The position numbers and the translations under genes were made by a program. Below are positions 9,029 through 16,500 of a DNA stretch of 64,000 bases, piece by piece (position 1 is the stretch's first letter; each line of letters opens with the position of its first letter). The notes under the pieces were generated by a model. That model was not told the origin of the DNA. It worked only from the letters and a program-made list of their open reading frames with translations, and searched no databases. This stretch comes from Brevibacillus laterosporus. Its GTDB lineage: Bacteria > Bacillota > Bacilli > Brevibacillales > Brevibacillaceae. Location of the stretch: NCBI GenBank assembly GCA_007833815.1, contig CP033464.1:2179501-2243500 (forward strand). Direction: 5' to 3'.

Positions 9029-9595
9029 TTAGTCAACTGGAACGAATGGTTGAAATAAAGCCATCTTGGATAGAGAACGAACAAGATAACGAACAGCTAT
9101 TCCGATAAATATGCCAGTAAGAATTCCTGTTATCAGCAAGGCTGGAAGATAGTAGAAGATTTTGCTCGTCTGAAAAATAAGTACAGCTGCGGTTAATTGC
9201 CCAATGTTATGTGCGACGCCGCCTAGAATACTAATGCCGATCAAACTAAGCGATTTTCCAGTCAGCTTCATTAATCCGAACATAACGATGAAACTAAATA
9301 AAGCACCAAAGAAACTAAATAAAAAACTGGAGAACGTACCTAAAATCATGGCTGTTAGTAATGTTTTTAATATCACTAGGGTAAAGGCATCTTTACCAGA
9401 CAGAAAATATAGGCAGGCTAGTACCATGATGTTGGCTAGTCCCAGCTTAGCCCCGGGCATTTGTAAGTTAATGGGGAGTGTGGATTCGATTAGCCCAAGC
9501 ACAACAGATACGGCAGCAAAAATGGCGATAATCACTACTTTTTTCAATGACTGTGATTGCGTTTCCATTTGTGAGGAATTATTGGGCAAGGCCAT
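9029..9595 (-). CDS. Gx transporter family membrane protein (EetB-like / former HepPP synthase component I family)
   Basis: This 188-residue protein has about five hydrophobic helices. The segment NLQMPGAKLGLANIMVLACLYF near residue 43 and GGVAHNIGQLTAA near residue 125 are typical of the Gx transporter family (Pfam Hpre_diP_synt_I), which is built like an ECF substrate-binding (S) component. It begins at ATG 9595 with GGAGC upstream. Its start overlaps the end of the NusG-II gene, and the ECF ATPase gene follows 33 bp later. The position supports a role as substrate-specific partner of this ECF module. In Listeria-type extracellular electron transfer loci a similar pair is, to my recollection, called EetA/EetB. 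The transported substrate is unknown. Confidence 0.8.
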   Translation of the reverse strand: MALPNNSSQMETQSQSLKKVVIIAIFAAVSVVLGLIESTLPINLQMPGAKLGLANIMVLACLYFLSGKDAFTLVILKTLLTAMILGTFSSFLFSFFGALFSFIVMFGLMKLTGKSLSLIGISILGGVAHNIGQLTAAVLIFQTSKIFYYLPALLITGILTGIFIGIAVRYLVRSLSKMALFQPFVPVD

Positions 9596-9965
9596 CTATG
9601 TCAGCTCCTTCATCTGAAATGATTTCCACTAGGACGCGATGAGGCAAGCAAACAATGGTTTGACTCGGCTCGGTGATAAAGCCAAAGGATAGGCAGACTT
9701 TATCGTCACAATCAGCTTCAAACATTTCAATGCCAAAATCATGCACCTTAAGAATGTTCTGACCATGATCGGTATCGACCGTGATTATTTGTTCTTCTTT
9801 GGTAAGCTCAATGGTCTTGTATAATTGGTTATTAACGGTAATTTTTGCTACTTTATGGACATTGTGCAAATTTTCACTTGAACCTGTGTTATAGTAACGC
9901 GGCACAAGAAAAACGAGAGCCACGACGAGCACAATGCCAATTAAAATAAGATCTGCTCGTTTCAT
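9579..9965 (-). CDS. NusG domain II-containing membrane-anchored protein (EetA-like)
   Basis: I chose ATG 9965 (MKRADLILIGIV), which has AGGAG upstream, rather than the far-upstream start, giving 128 residues. One N-terminal membrane helix (residues about 5-23) is followed by an extracellular domain. The domain ends with the NusG-II signature: a DDKVCLSFGFI segment, then IVCLPHRVLVEII, with two cysteines about 16 residues apart. This is not transcription factor NusG; only the small beta domain is shared. The gene is first in the leftward transcript and overlaps the Gx-family gene by 17 bp. A gene for an ApbE flavin transferase diverges from it. In related loci such proteins accompany extracytosolic flavoproteins. 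Confidence 0.8.
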   Translation of the reverse strand: MKRADLILIGIVLVVALVFLVPRYYNTGSSENLHNVHKVAKITVNNQLYKTIELTKEEQIITVDTDHGQNILKVHDFGIEMFEADCDDKVCLSFGFITEPSQTIVCLPHRVLVEIISDEGADIDGLAQ

Positions 9966-10062
9966 GTTTTTTTCTCCTGTTATAATTTTTTTTGATTTAC
10001 AAATAATGCAATGCCAATACGTATTATACACGATCTAAAATATGTAGGTGTGACACTCTTCC

Positions 10063-10091
10063 TTTCCAAAAGGATTTTCTAATGGTATAAT
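10063..10091 (+). promoter_or_regulatory. Probable promoter of the apbE-like gene
   Basis: TATAAT lies at 10086-10091 with an extended -10 TG at 10083-10084. A weaker TTTCCA lies at 10063-10068, 17 bp upstream. The resulting leader of about 120 nt contains possible hairpins (GTAAG/CTTAC near 10112-10127 and CCCGT/ACGGG at 10163-10167 and 10191-10195). I recognise no riboswitch in it. Confidence 0.55.
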
Positions 10092-10217
10092 GCGCCACGT
10101 TCACTTTTGTCCGTAAGTCTAAGCTTACAAGGGTGGTTCTTTGGATAAGAGTGGGTAAAACTCCCGTTGCGACCTTATTTTTGGCACAAGACGGGAAAAC
10201 AGCGGAGGTCTGGCATC

Positions 10218-11270
10218 ATGAAACACAAATTTTCGCTTCTGTTTTTTTTAATACTCAGCCTCATTTTAAATGGTTGTGCCTCAAAACCCTATGAAGAAAG
10301 TGTGAACACTGCGATCCAACCACATTCTGAAAGTTATTTCATCTATGACACGATTGTGACTGTGCGTGTGTATGACGATCGAGTGACGGACCAGCATTTT
10401 AAAGAGCTGGACACTCGCATGAAAGAAATTGAATCTCATTTAAGTCGTACATTACAAGGTAGTGAGGTTTATCGGATCAATGAACAAGCGGGAAAACAAG
10501 CTGTACCTGTATCGGTTGAAACCTATGAAGTAATTACAAAATCTATGAAATATGCGGAGTTATCAGAAGGGTGTTTTGATCCAGCGATCGGTCCATTGGT
10601 CAGTTTGTGGAATATTGGGCAAGATAATGCAAAGGTACCTTCGGAAGAGAACATCAAAAAGATGTTGCAGGTGATTGATTATCATCAAATTGTTTTAGAT
10701 GATGCAAAGCGGACGGTGTTTTTGAAGCAGCCAAACATGGCAATTGATTTAGGCGGGATCGGTAAAGGGTATGCTGCCGACCAAATTGCTGCTTATTTAA
10801 AAGAAAACGACTTTAACAGTGCCATTATTGATTTGGGTGGGAACATTCTAGCGCTTGGAAAAAAGCCGAACGGAAATGATTGGACTATTGGTATCCAAGA
10901 TCCAGATCGTAACCGTGGCAATCAACTAGGTAAATTAAAAGTTACAAATAAGACGGTGGTTACGTCAGGGATTTACGAACGTTATTTCGAAGAGAATGGC
11001 AAGCATTACCATCATATTTTAAACCCAGCAACAGGATATCCTGTTGAAAATAATTTGTTTGGCGTTAGCATCATTACGAATGAATCTGCCGATGCGGATG
11101 CTTTGTCAACAACCGGATTTGCATTAGGCTTGGAAAAAGGGATGTCCTTTATGGAAAGCTTGCCAAATGTAGAGGCTATTTTTATCACAAAAGATAAAAA
11201 GGTTCACATTACTGGCGGCTTAAAAGGTAATTGGGAATTGACCAATGAACAATACCAGATGGCAAATTAG
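10218..11270 (+). CDS. apbE: FAD:protein FMN transferase (ApbE family lipoprotein)
   Basis: The ATG at 10218 has GGAGG nine bases upstream and begins a lipoprotein signal peptide ending in LSLILNGC, so I prefer it to the TTG at 10167. The 350-residue protein should be anchored outside the membrane. There it moves FMN from FAD onto Thr/Ser of target flavoproteins. Visible family motifs are DLGGIGKGYAADQIAAYL near residue 177, IIDLGGNILALG near 205, HHILNPATGYPV near 270 and SADADALSTTGFALG near 292 (the Mg2+-binding Asp/Thr region). It diverges from the NusG-II/Gx/ECF block, which suggests a shared flavinylation or extracellular redox function. No obvious flavinylated target (FMN-binding domain) is in the window. 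Confidence 0.92.
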   Translation: MKHKFSLLFFLILSLILNGCASKPYEESVNTAIQPHSESYFIYDTIVTVRVYDDRVTDQHFKELDTRMKEIESHLSRTLQGSEVYRINEQAGKQAVPVSVETYEVITKSMKYAELSEGCFDPAIGPLVSLWNIGQDNAKVPSEENIKKMLQVIDYHQIVLDDAKRTVFLKQPNMAIDLGGIGKGYAADQIAAYLKENDFNSAIIDLGGNILALGKKPNGNDWTIGIQDPDRNRGNQLGKLKVTNKTVVTSGIYERYFEENGKHYHHILNPATGYPVENNLFGVSIITNESADADALSTTGFALGLEKGMSFMESLPNVEAIFITKDKKVHITGGLKGNWELTNEQYQMAN

Positions 11271-11345
11271 GTACATGCTCCTCACAGCTTAATGAATAAC
11301 AAAAATAAAATAAATACAGTTTGTTAGCACTCTTTTCACTCAATA

Positions 11346-11386
11346 AAACCGTCAGATGAACGTAACGTTCGTTTGATGGTTTTTTC
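11346..11386 (+). terminator. Intrinsic terminator after apbE
   Basis: An imperfect inverted repeat (AAACCGTCA-type arm against a TTTGATGGTTT arm, with AACG/CGTT at the tip) is followed by a T-run. Confidence 0.75.
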
Positions 11387-11456
11387 CAATGGTTTAAAAG
11401 TATATCGCCAAGGCTTGGGCATATACTGATTGTATAAACGGGTGGGGGTGAACCAC

Positions 11457-12374
11457 GTGCAAACAGTATCCGTATTCCTACAATCTACTCATCAACACTA
11501 CATCGAGCGGTTCCGTCATATTCTTCAGAGCATGCAGGAGATGATAGATACGTCCCCCGTTCGCATTGAGTGCCGGGTAGAGGAGCATGAATGTCATACA
11601 CAGTTTCGCTTTGTTAGTTGGTCACGGGAAGAGTATACCTGTGATACCTTGGAATATATGGCTTCCTTTGTTGCTTTAGTTATTACTGAGTGGACCATGC
11701 AGGTTGTGGAAGTAGAGATGTTGCGTTCCTTTTTAAAACGGAAAGAACATAGGGCTCTTATTCATAAGTTTGACGAGATCTATCCTTATATTCAATTTGT
11801 GTTCCATGAGTTGGATGAAGTGCGTGAAAATATGAACCGCTCCACACGCAAAGCAGCCATTTATGAACAGGTTTTGCAATATATAGAGGAAGAACAATAC
11901 CTTTATTTGGAAGGTTTCGTGAAATTTCGTTTGAAAAACTACCATATTTTGTTGGACAAGGCTTTTGACATGGGCTTGCAACAATATCAACAGGACAAGG
12001 AGTATCAGGAGTTTGTTGAATTACTCCGCTTCTTTGTTTCGAAACAGGAGCATCGTTATCCACTTGTTCATGTCGTGTTGCGGGAGTCGCACGAATTTTT
12101 TATGTATGATCAAGAAGATACCAAGATAGACCTGAGCCAATTGGAAGCCATTTTGGGATTTAAGCCAGATCGTCAAGAGGATTATATCGTGAGTGCATTA
12201 ATTGCGCTTGCACCTGAAAAGATTGTTATTCATGGAGCGGAAGAGAGTAGCCTCTTGTTGCAGACGATGCAGGCTGTATTTGGGGATCGTGTATTGGCGT
12301 GTGTGAGTTGTGCTCATTGTTTAACGACTCCTGGAAATCTTGACTTCCAATTCTCCAGTCACTATAATACATAA
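11457..12374 (+). CDS. ytxC: YtxC-like putative sporulation protein
   Basis: I set the start at GTG 11457, which follows GGTGGGGGTG at six bases, giving 305 residues. The protein is soluble with no signal peptide and is rich in Glu, His and aromatic residues, with long helical stretches. Recognisable family features are YLYLEGFVKFRLKNY near residue 155 and the FVELLRFFVSKQEHRYPLVHVVL segment near 190. In B. subtilis ytxC lies just upstream of thrS, and the same order is seen here. The family is described as a putative sporulation protein with no known biochemical activity. A promoter for the downstream gene is embedded in its 3' end. Confidence 0.8.
   Translation: MQTVSVFLQSTHQHYIERFRHILQSMQEMIDTSPVRIECRVEEHECHTQFRFVSWSREEYTCDTLEYMASFVALVITEWTMQVVEVEMLRSFLKRKEHRALIHKFDEIYPYIQFVFHELDEVRENMNRSTRKAAIYEQVLQYIEEEQYLYLEGFVKFRLKNYHILLDKAFDMGLQQYQQDKEYQEFVELLRFFVSKQEHRYPLVHVVLRESHEFFMYDQEDTKIDLSQLEAILGFKPDRQEDYIVSALIALAPEKIVIHGAEESSLLLQTMQAVFGDRVLACVSCAHCLTTPGNLDFQFSSHYNT
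12340..12368 (+). promoter_or_regulatory. Promoter for thrS within the 3' end of ytxC
   Basis: TTGACT (12340-12345) and TATAAT (12363-12368) are separated by 17 bp, a near-consensus sigma-A promoter. It lies inside the last codons of ytxC and directly before the T-box leader. Confidence 0.8.
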
Positions 12375-12384
12375 GTAATAAGAG

Positions 12385-12648
12385 TCAAATACAGTGAGAA
12401 GGACAAGAATCTTGTTTTAGCGTTCTAGAGAGGGGAGCCATGGCTGAGAGCTCACCACGCAGCGAACAATGATTTACCACCTTCGAGTAGCGGCTGGGAA
12501 CGGCATTTTGCCTAGTATCGGTCAGCCGGTGTGAAACCGTTATCGTTTACGTAGAGGGATTTATCCTAAGCAACAGGGGATAAATCTGAACTAGGGTGGT
12601 ACCACGAGAAAATAAGCGCTCGTCCCTTTTGGGATTGAGCGTTTTTTT
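12385..12648 (+). ncRNA. T-box leader of thrS
   Basis: The hallmark T-box sequence AGGGTGGTACCACG is at 12593-12606. It is followed by an intrinsic terminator (AGCGCTCGTCCC / GGGATTGAGCG then seven T, 12615-12648). Upstream lies a long structured leader with a Stem I-like region. The threonine specifier is probably ACC in the region near 12475, but I could not fold it. Uncharged tRNA-Thr should favour the antiterminator and allow thrS expression. Confidence 0.92.
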
Positions 12649-12710
12649 ATTTTTTAAATTGCTCGGGTTAGCTCGGGCGATGATACACATACGGAAGGGA
12701 AGTTATGAAA

Positions 12711-14624
12711 ATGGCACAAGTAAAAGTAACTCTGCCAGACGGCTCTGTTCGTGAATACGAAGCGGGCGTAACAATTGAAGATATCGCAGGTTCCATTAGC
12801 ACTAGCTTGAAGAAAAAAGCGGTAGCAGGAAAAGTAAATGGCAAGGTTGTAGATTTATCTACACCTATCCAAGAAGATACAAACGTGGAAATTGTGACAC
12901 TTGATACGAAAGACGGCGTGGAAGTATATCGCCACAGTACAGCCCATTTGCTAGCTCAAGCGGTAAAACGTGTATTCGGTAGCGAGGTTAAATTCGGGAT
13001 TGGTCCTGTAATTGAGGACGGTTTCTACTATGATATGGATATTCCAGTTAGCTTAACGCCTGAAGATCTAATCAAATTGGAAGCTGAAATGAACAAGATT
13101 ATCAAGGAAAACTTGAAGATCGAGCGTAAAGAAGTAAGTCGTGAAGAAGCGATGCGCATCTTTGGCGAATTAAATGATCATTTGAAGCTAGAATTAATTC
13201 GTGACTTACCAGAGGATTCCGTCATCACGATGTACCATCAGGGTGAATTCTTTGACCTATGCCGTGGACCTCATTTGCCTTCCACTGGAGTAATTAAAGC
13301 ATTCAAATTGATGAGTGTGGCAGGTGCTTACTGGCGTGGTAACTCTGATAACCAAGTATTACAACGCGTATATGGCACAGCTTTCCCGAAAAAAGCAGAC
13401 ATGGATGAACACTTGCACTTCTTAGAAGAAGCGAAGAAACGCGACCATCGTAAATTGGGAAAAGAACTAAGCTTGTACATGTTCTCGGAAGAAGCACCAG
13501 GTATGCCTTTCTATCTGCCTAACGGTATGACGATCCGCAACGAGCTGGAGCAATTCTCCCGTCGTTTGCAAGACCTAGCTTTATACGAGGAAGTTCGTAC
13601 ACCATTCATGATGAACCAACGTCTATGGGAGCAATCCGGTCACTGGGATCACTATCATGAGAATATGTATTTCTCAGAAGTAGACAACACAACGTTCGCC
13701 CTTAAACCGATGAACTGTCCTGGTCATATGCTGATTTATAAAAACGAGATGCATTCTTATCGCGATCTACCAATTCGCTACTCCGAGTTCGGACAGGTGC
13801 ATCGTCATGAGTACTCTGGTGCGTTAAATGGTATGTTACGTGTTCGTACGTTCTGTCAGGATGATGCACACGTGTTCGTACGTCCTGATCAGATTGAGGC
13901 GGAAATTAAAGGCATGATCCAACTAATCGATAAAATTTACAGTGTATTTGGCTTCAAATACAGTGTAGAGCTATCTACTCGTCCAGAGGATTCTATGGGA
14001 TCTGATGAACTGTGGGATATTGCAGAAAGCTCTTTGAAAAACGTATTGGATGAACTAGGTATGGATTACGAAATCAATGAGGGCGATGGCGCATTCTATG
14101 GTCCAAAAATTGACTTCCAAATCACAGATGCTCTGAAACGTAGTCACCAATGCGGAACAATTCAGTTGGACTTCCAATTGCCTGAAAAATTCGATCTAAG
14201 CTATATTGGACAGGATAATGAGAAGCATCGTCCGGTTGTTTTGCACCGTGCTATGTATGGTTCACTTGACCGCTTTATCGGTATTTTGGTTGAACATTAT
14301 GGCGGTGGGTTCCCAACTTGGCTTGCACCAATACAAGCTCGTTTGATGACGATTAATGAAGTGCATGTTCCTTATGCAGAAGAAGTGCGCAAGCAATTGC
14401 TACAAGCGGGTATTCGTGTAGAGCTAGATTCCCGTAATGAAAAAATCGGTTACAAAATCCGCGAAGCCCAAATGCAAAAAATCCCGTATATGCTGGTTAT
14501 CGGGGAAAAAGAAATGGAAGAGGGAGCATTATCCGTACGTAAACGCGGAGAAGGCGATCTAGGCAGTAAGCCGGTTGCTGATGTATTGGCTCATCTTCAA
14601 AATGAAATTCTAGAAAGAAAATAA
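12711..14624 (+). CDS. thrS: Threonyl-tRNA synthetase
   Basis: This roughly 637-residue class II synthetase charges tRNA-Thr. It has the TGS domain (VTLPDGSVREYEAG, N-terminus), the editing domain with HSTAHLLAQAVKRV near residue 75 and DLCRGPHLPSTG near 180, the catalytic motif 2 region RYSEFGQVHRHEYSGAL, and the zinc-ligand region MNCPGHMLIY. The C-terminal anticodon-binding domain starts near residue 535. Two in-frame ATGs exist, at 12705 and 12711. GGAAGGGAAG ends only a few bases before 12705, so 12711 (MAQVKVTLPDG) is better spaced. Expression is controlled by the preceding T-box. Confidence 0.97.
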   Translation: MAQVKVTLPDGSVREYEAGVTIEDIAGSISTSLKKKAVAGKVNGKVVDLSTPIQEDTNVEIVTLDTKDGVEVYRHSTAHLLAQAVKRVFGSEVKFGIGPVIEDGFYYDMDIPVSLTPEDLIKLEAEMNKIIKENLKIERKEVSREEAMRIFGELNDHLKLELIRDLPEDSVITMYHQGEFFDLCRGPHLPSTGVIKAFKLMSVAGAYWRGNSDNQVLQRVYGTAFPKKADMDEHLHFLEEAKKRDHRKLGKELSLYMFSEEAPGMPFYLPNGMTIRNELEQFSRRLQDLALYEEVRTPFMMNQRLWEQSGHWDHYHENMYFSEVDNTTFALKPMNCPGHMLIYKNEMHSYRDLPIRYSEFGQVHRHEYSGALNGMLRVRTFCQDDAHVFVRPDQIEAEIKGMIQLIDKIYSVFGFKYSVELSTRPEDSMGSDELWDIAESSLKNVLDELGMDYEINEGDGAFYGPKIDFQITDALKRSHQCGTIQLDFQLPEKFDLSYIGQDNEKHRPVVLHRAMYGSLDRFIGILVEHYGGGFPTWLAPIQARLMTINEVHVPYAEEVRKQLLQAGIRVELDSRNEKIGYKIREAQMQKIPYMLVIGEKEMEEGALSVRKRGEGDLGSKPVADVLAHLQNEILERK

Positions 14625-14633
14625 GTACAACAC

Positions 14634-14663
14634 TTGACAAACACCTAACTGTTATGTGATACT
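14634..14663 (+). promoter_or_regulatory. Promoter of infC-rpmI-rplT
   Basis: A perfect TTGACA (14634-14639) and an extended -10, TG-T-GATACT (14655-14663), are spaced by 18 bp. They lie just after the thrS stop and before the structured leader. Confidence 0.7.
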
Positions 14664-14674
14664 ACTTAGGTGTG

Positions 14675-14838
14675 ATAACTTCACATTTCGAGATTGAAGC
14701 AGAAGCGCCCAGCTTCTCACCTGAATCGACGTCTAGCTGGACAGTTGACGGGTCTAACGTATGCAAAGCCTCCGATTCATTCGTTGTTTTGCTAAAGGTG
14801 AGATTAAATGCGGGCGCTATAGCGTCCGCATTTTTATG
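14675..14838 (+). ncRNA. L20-type autoregulatory leader of infC-rpmI-rplT
   Basis: Position before infC-rpmI-rplT and internal structure fit the Bacillota L20 leader, where ribosomal protein L20 binds its own mRNA and promotes termination. TCTCACCT at 14715-14722 is perfectly complementary to AGGTGAGA at 14796-14803, about 75 nt away. This is followed by a strong terminator hairpin (ATGCGGGCGCT / AGCGTCCGCAT, 14808-14830) with a T-run. Confidence 0.8.
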
Positions 14839-14951
14839 TGTGTGGCGATTGATGACTATTGATCGCCACATGCTTATGAAAAGCTTTCAACTATGCAATA
14901 CCAGCTTTTCTACTATCCGTTTTTGCTCTCGAAAGACTATGGAGGTGGCAA

Positions 14952-15479
14952 ATCATTAGCAAGGATCAAATGTTGGTGAATGAGGCGATTCGTGCTCGAG
15001 AAGTACGCTTGATTGGTGCAAACGGTGACCAATTAGGTGTAGTACCACTGAGAGAAGCATTACGTATTGCACAAGAATCTGAATTAGATCTTGTCAACGT
15101 AGCTCCTACAGCAAAACCTCCTGTTTGCCGTATTATGGACTTTGGTAAGTTCAAGTATGAGCAATCGAAAAAGGAGAAAGAAGCTCGCAAGAACCAAAAA
15201 ATTGTTGAGCTGAAGGAAGTTCGTTTTTCCTCTAACATTGAGGAACACGATTTCCAAACGAAACTTCGCAATGTGCTAAAGTTTCTGGGTGAGGAACACA
15301 AAGTGAAATGTACGATTCGTTTCCGCGGACGTGAAATTACCCACTCTCAAATCGGACAACAGGTGCTGGAACGCGTGGCAGCCGCTTGTGAACAGGAAGC
15401 AACGGTTGAACGTAGACCCAAAATTGAAGGTCGTAGCATGATTATGATCTTAGCTCCAACTCCGAAATCGGAAAAATAG
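14952..15479 (+). CDS. infC: Translation initiation factor IF-3
   Basis: IF-3 binds the 30S subunit and proofreads start-codon and initiator-tRNA selection. The N-domain begins ISKDQMLVNEAIRAREVRLI and the C-domain contains KVKCTIRFRGREITHSQIG, both typical; total about 175 residues. The ATG at 14970 lies 24 nt beyond a strong GGAGGTGG (14941-14948) and is not well placed. Homologues begin MISKD, which points to the rare codon ATC at 14952, or ATT at 14955, as start. Unusual AUU-type starts in infC are known to support autoregulation, because IF-3 discriminates against them. Which of the two codons is used cannot be settled by reading. Confidence 0.93.
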   Translation: MISKDQMLVNEAIRAREVRLIGANGDQLGVVPLREALRIAQESELDLVNVAPTAKPPVCRIMDFGKFKYEQSKKEKEARKNQKIVELKEVRFSSNIEEHDFQTKLRNVLKFLGEEHKVKCTIRFRGREITHSQIGQQVLERVAAACEQEATVERRPKIEGRSMIMILAPTPKSEK

Positions 15480-15503
15480 GATACGAGACAGGAGGATTTC
15501 CCA

Positions 15504-15701
15504 ATGCCTAAAATGAAAACTCACAGTGGAGCAGCAAAACGCTTCAAAAAGACTGGTAGCGGTCGTTTGAAACGTGATTCTGCTTACACGAGCCATTTGT
15601 TTGCTAACAAGAGCACTAAAGCGAAGCGTCATCTTCGCAAAGGTGGCATGGTTTCTAAAGGAGACCAAAAACGCATTGAGCAAATGATCACTTACTTGTA
15701 A
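15504..15701 (+). CDS. rpmI: 50S ribosomal protein L35
   Basis: This 65-residue, strongly basic protein begins [20 protein letters not shown], the standard L35 sequence. AGGAGG precedes the ATG. It lies 24 bp after infC and 100 bp before rplT in the conserved infC-rpmI-rplT operon, under the L20-type leader. Length is normal for the family. Confidence 0.98.
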   Translation: MPKMKTHSGAAKRFKKTGSGRLKRDSAYTSHLFANKSTKAKRHLRKGGMVSKGDQKRIEQMITYL

Positions 15702-15801
15702 GATTCATTTCTGCTCATTTTCCGTAACGAAAAATTATCTAGCATGAGCTCCATAAGCGTCTTACGTAGACCGCCATGCTACAGATCAGGAGGAATTAAT
15801 T

Positions 15802-16161
15802 ATGCCAAGAGTTAAAGGTGGCATTGTGTCGCGTCGTCGTCATAAGAAAATCTTAAAATTAGCCAAAGGTTACTTTGGTTCTAAACACCGTCTGTTTAAA
15901 TCAGCTAATGCACAAGTAATGAAGTCTCTGATGTACGCTTATCGTGACCGTCGTCAGAAAAAACGTGACTTCCGCAAATTGTGGATCACTCGTATCAACG
16001 CTCAAGCTCGCATGAATGGTCTGTCTTACAGCCGTTTGATGCACGGTTTGAAACTAGCTGGTGTTGAAGTAAACCGCAAAATGTTAGCTGATCTAGCTGT
16101 TAACGATAAAGCTGCTTTCAACGACATTGCTACAGTTGCTAAAAGCAAATTGAACGCGTAA
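15802..16161 (+). CDS. rplT: 50S ribosomal protein L20
   Basis: This 119-residue basic protein begins [20 protein letters not shown], the conserved L20 N-terminal extension. The globular C-terminal half contains [24 protein letters not shown] precedes the ATG. It binds 23S rRNA early in 50S assembly and, in Bacillota, represses its own operon through the leader RNA at 14.7-14.8 kb. A strong terminator follows. Confidence 0.98.
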   Translation: MPRVKGGIVSRRRHKKILKLAKGYFGSKHRLFKSANAQVMKSLMYAYRDRRQKKRDFRKLWITRINAQARMNGLSYSRLMHGLKLAGVEVNRKMLADLAVNDKAAFNDIATVAKSKLNA

Positions 16162-16177
16162 GAACGTTCTTTTAGAA

Positions 16178-16211
16178 AAAGGTTGCCGAGTTTCCTCGGC
16201 AGCCTTTTTTT
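16178..16211 (+). terminator. Intrinsic terminator after rplT
   Basis: AAAGGTTGCCGAG pairs with CTCGGCAGCCTTT around a TTTC loop, followed by seven T. Confidence 0.92.
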
Positions 16212-16233
16212 GATTCATGCGGGAGAAAAATTC

Positions 16234-16262
16234 TTGACTTTAGCTGAACTGTCTGATAATTT
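16234..16262 (+). promoter_or_regulatory. Promoter of metI-metC
   Basis: TTGACT (16234-16239) and TAATTT (16257-16262) are separated by 17 bp, about 30 bp before the SAM riboswitch. Confidence 0.65.
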
Positions 16263-16291
16263 TAGAATCAATACAAATTGAATAGCATGAC

Positions 16292-16464
16292 TTCTTATCC
16301 AGAGAGGCGGAGGGACTGGCCCGTTGATGCCCGGCAACCACTTGTTTTATAAACGAGATGGTGCTAATTCCTGCAGAACATTAAGTTCTGAAAGATGAGA
16401 AGGTTTGCTTACGGATCTCTTTGCGTAGCCAAAGCCTTCTTTCATCGAAAGAAGGCTTTTTTAT
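16292..16464 (+). ncRNA. SAM-I (S-box) riboswitch with terminator, upstream of metI
   Basis: The core TTATCCAGAGAGGCGGAGGG followed by GATGCCCGGCAACC is the classic S-box sequence, and GGTGCTAATTCCTGCAG and GATGAGAAGG complete the aptamer. A terminator hairpin (AGCCTTCTTTC / GAAAGAAGGCT plus T-run, 16432-16462) follows. High S-adenosylmethionine should terminate transcription before metI. Confidence 0.96.
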
Positions 16465-16500
16465 TTGTAAATAAAGTGGGACGACAGAGGAGTGGAATTG

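Noticed and set aside
10092..10217. FMN riboswitch upstream of the ApbE gene
   Set aside because: The conserved RFN core (GGGGCAGGG and GACCGGCGGT-type blocks) is absent; only small hairpins are seen.
14970..15479. infC starting at ATG 14970
   Set aside because: The ribosome site is 24 nt away, and the frame upstream carries the conserved ISKD N-terminus.
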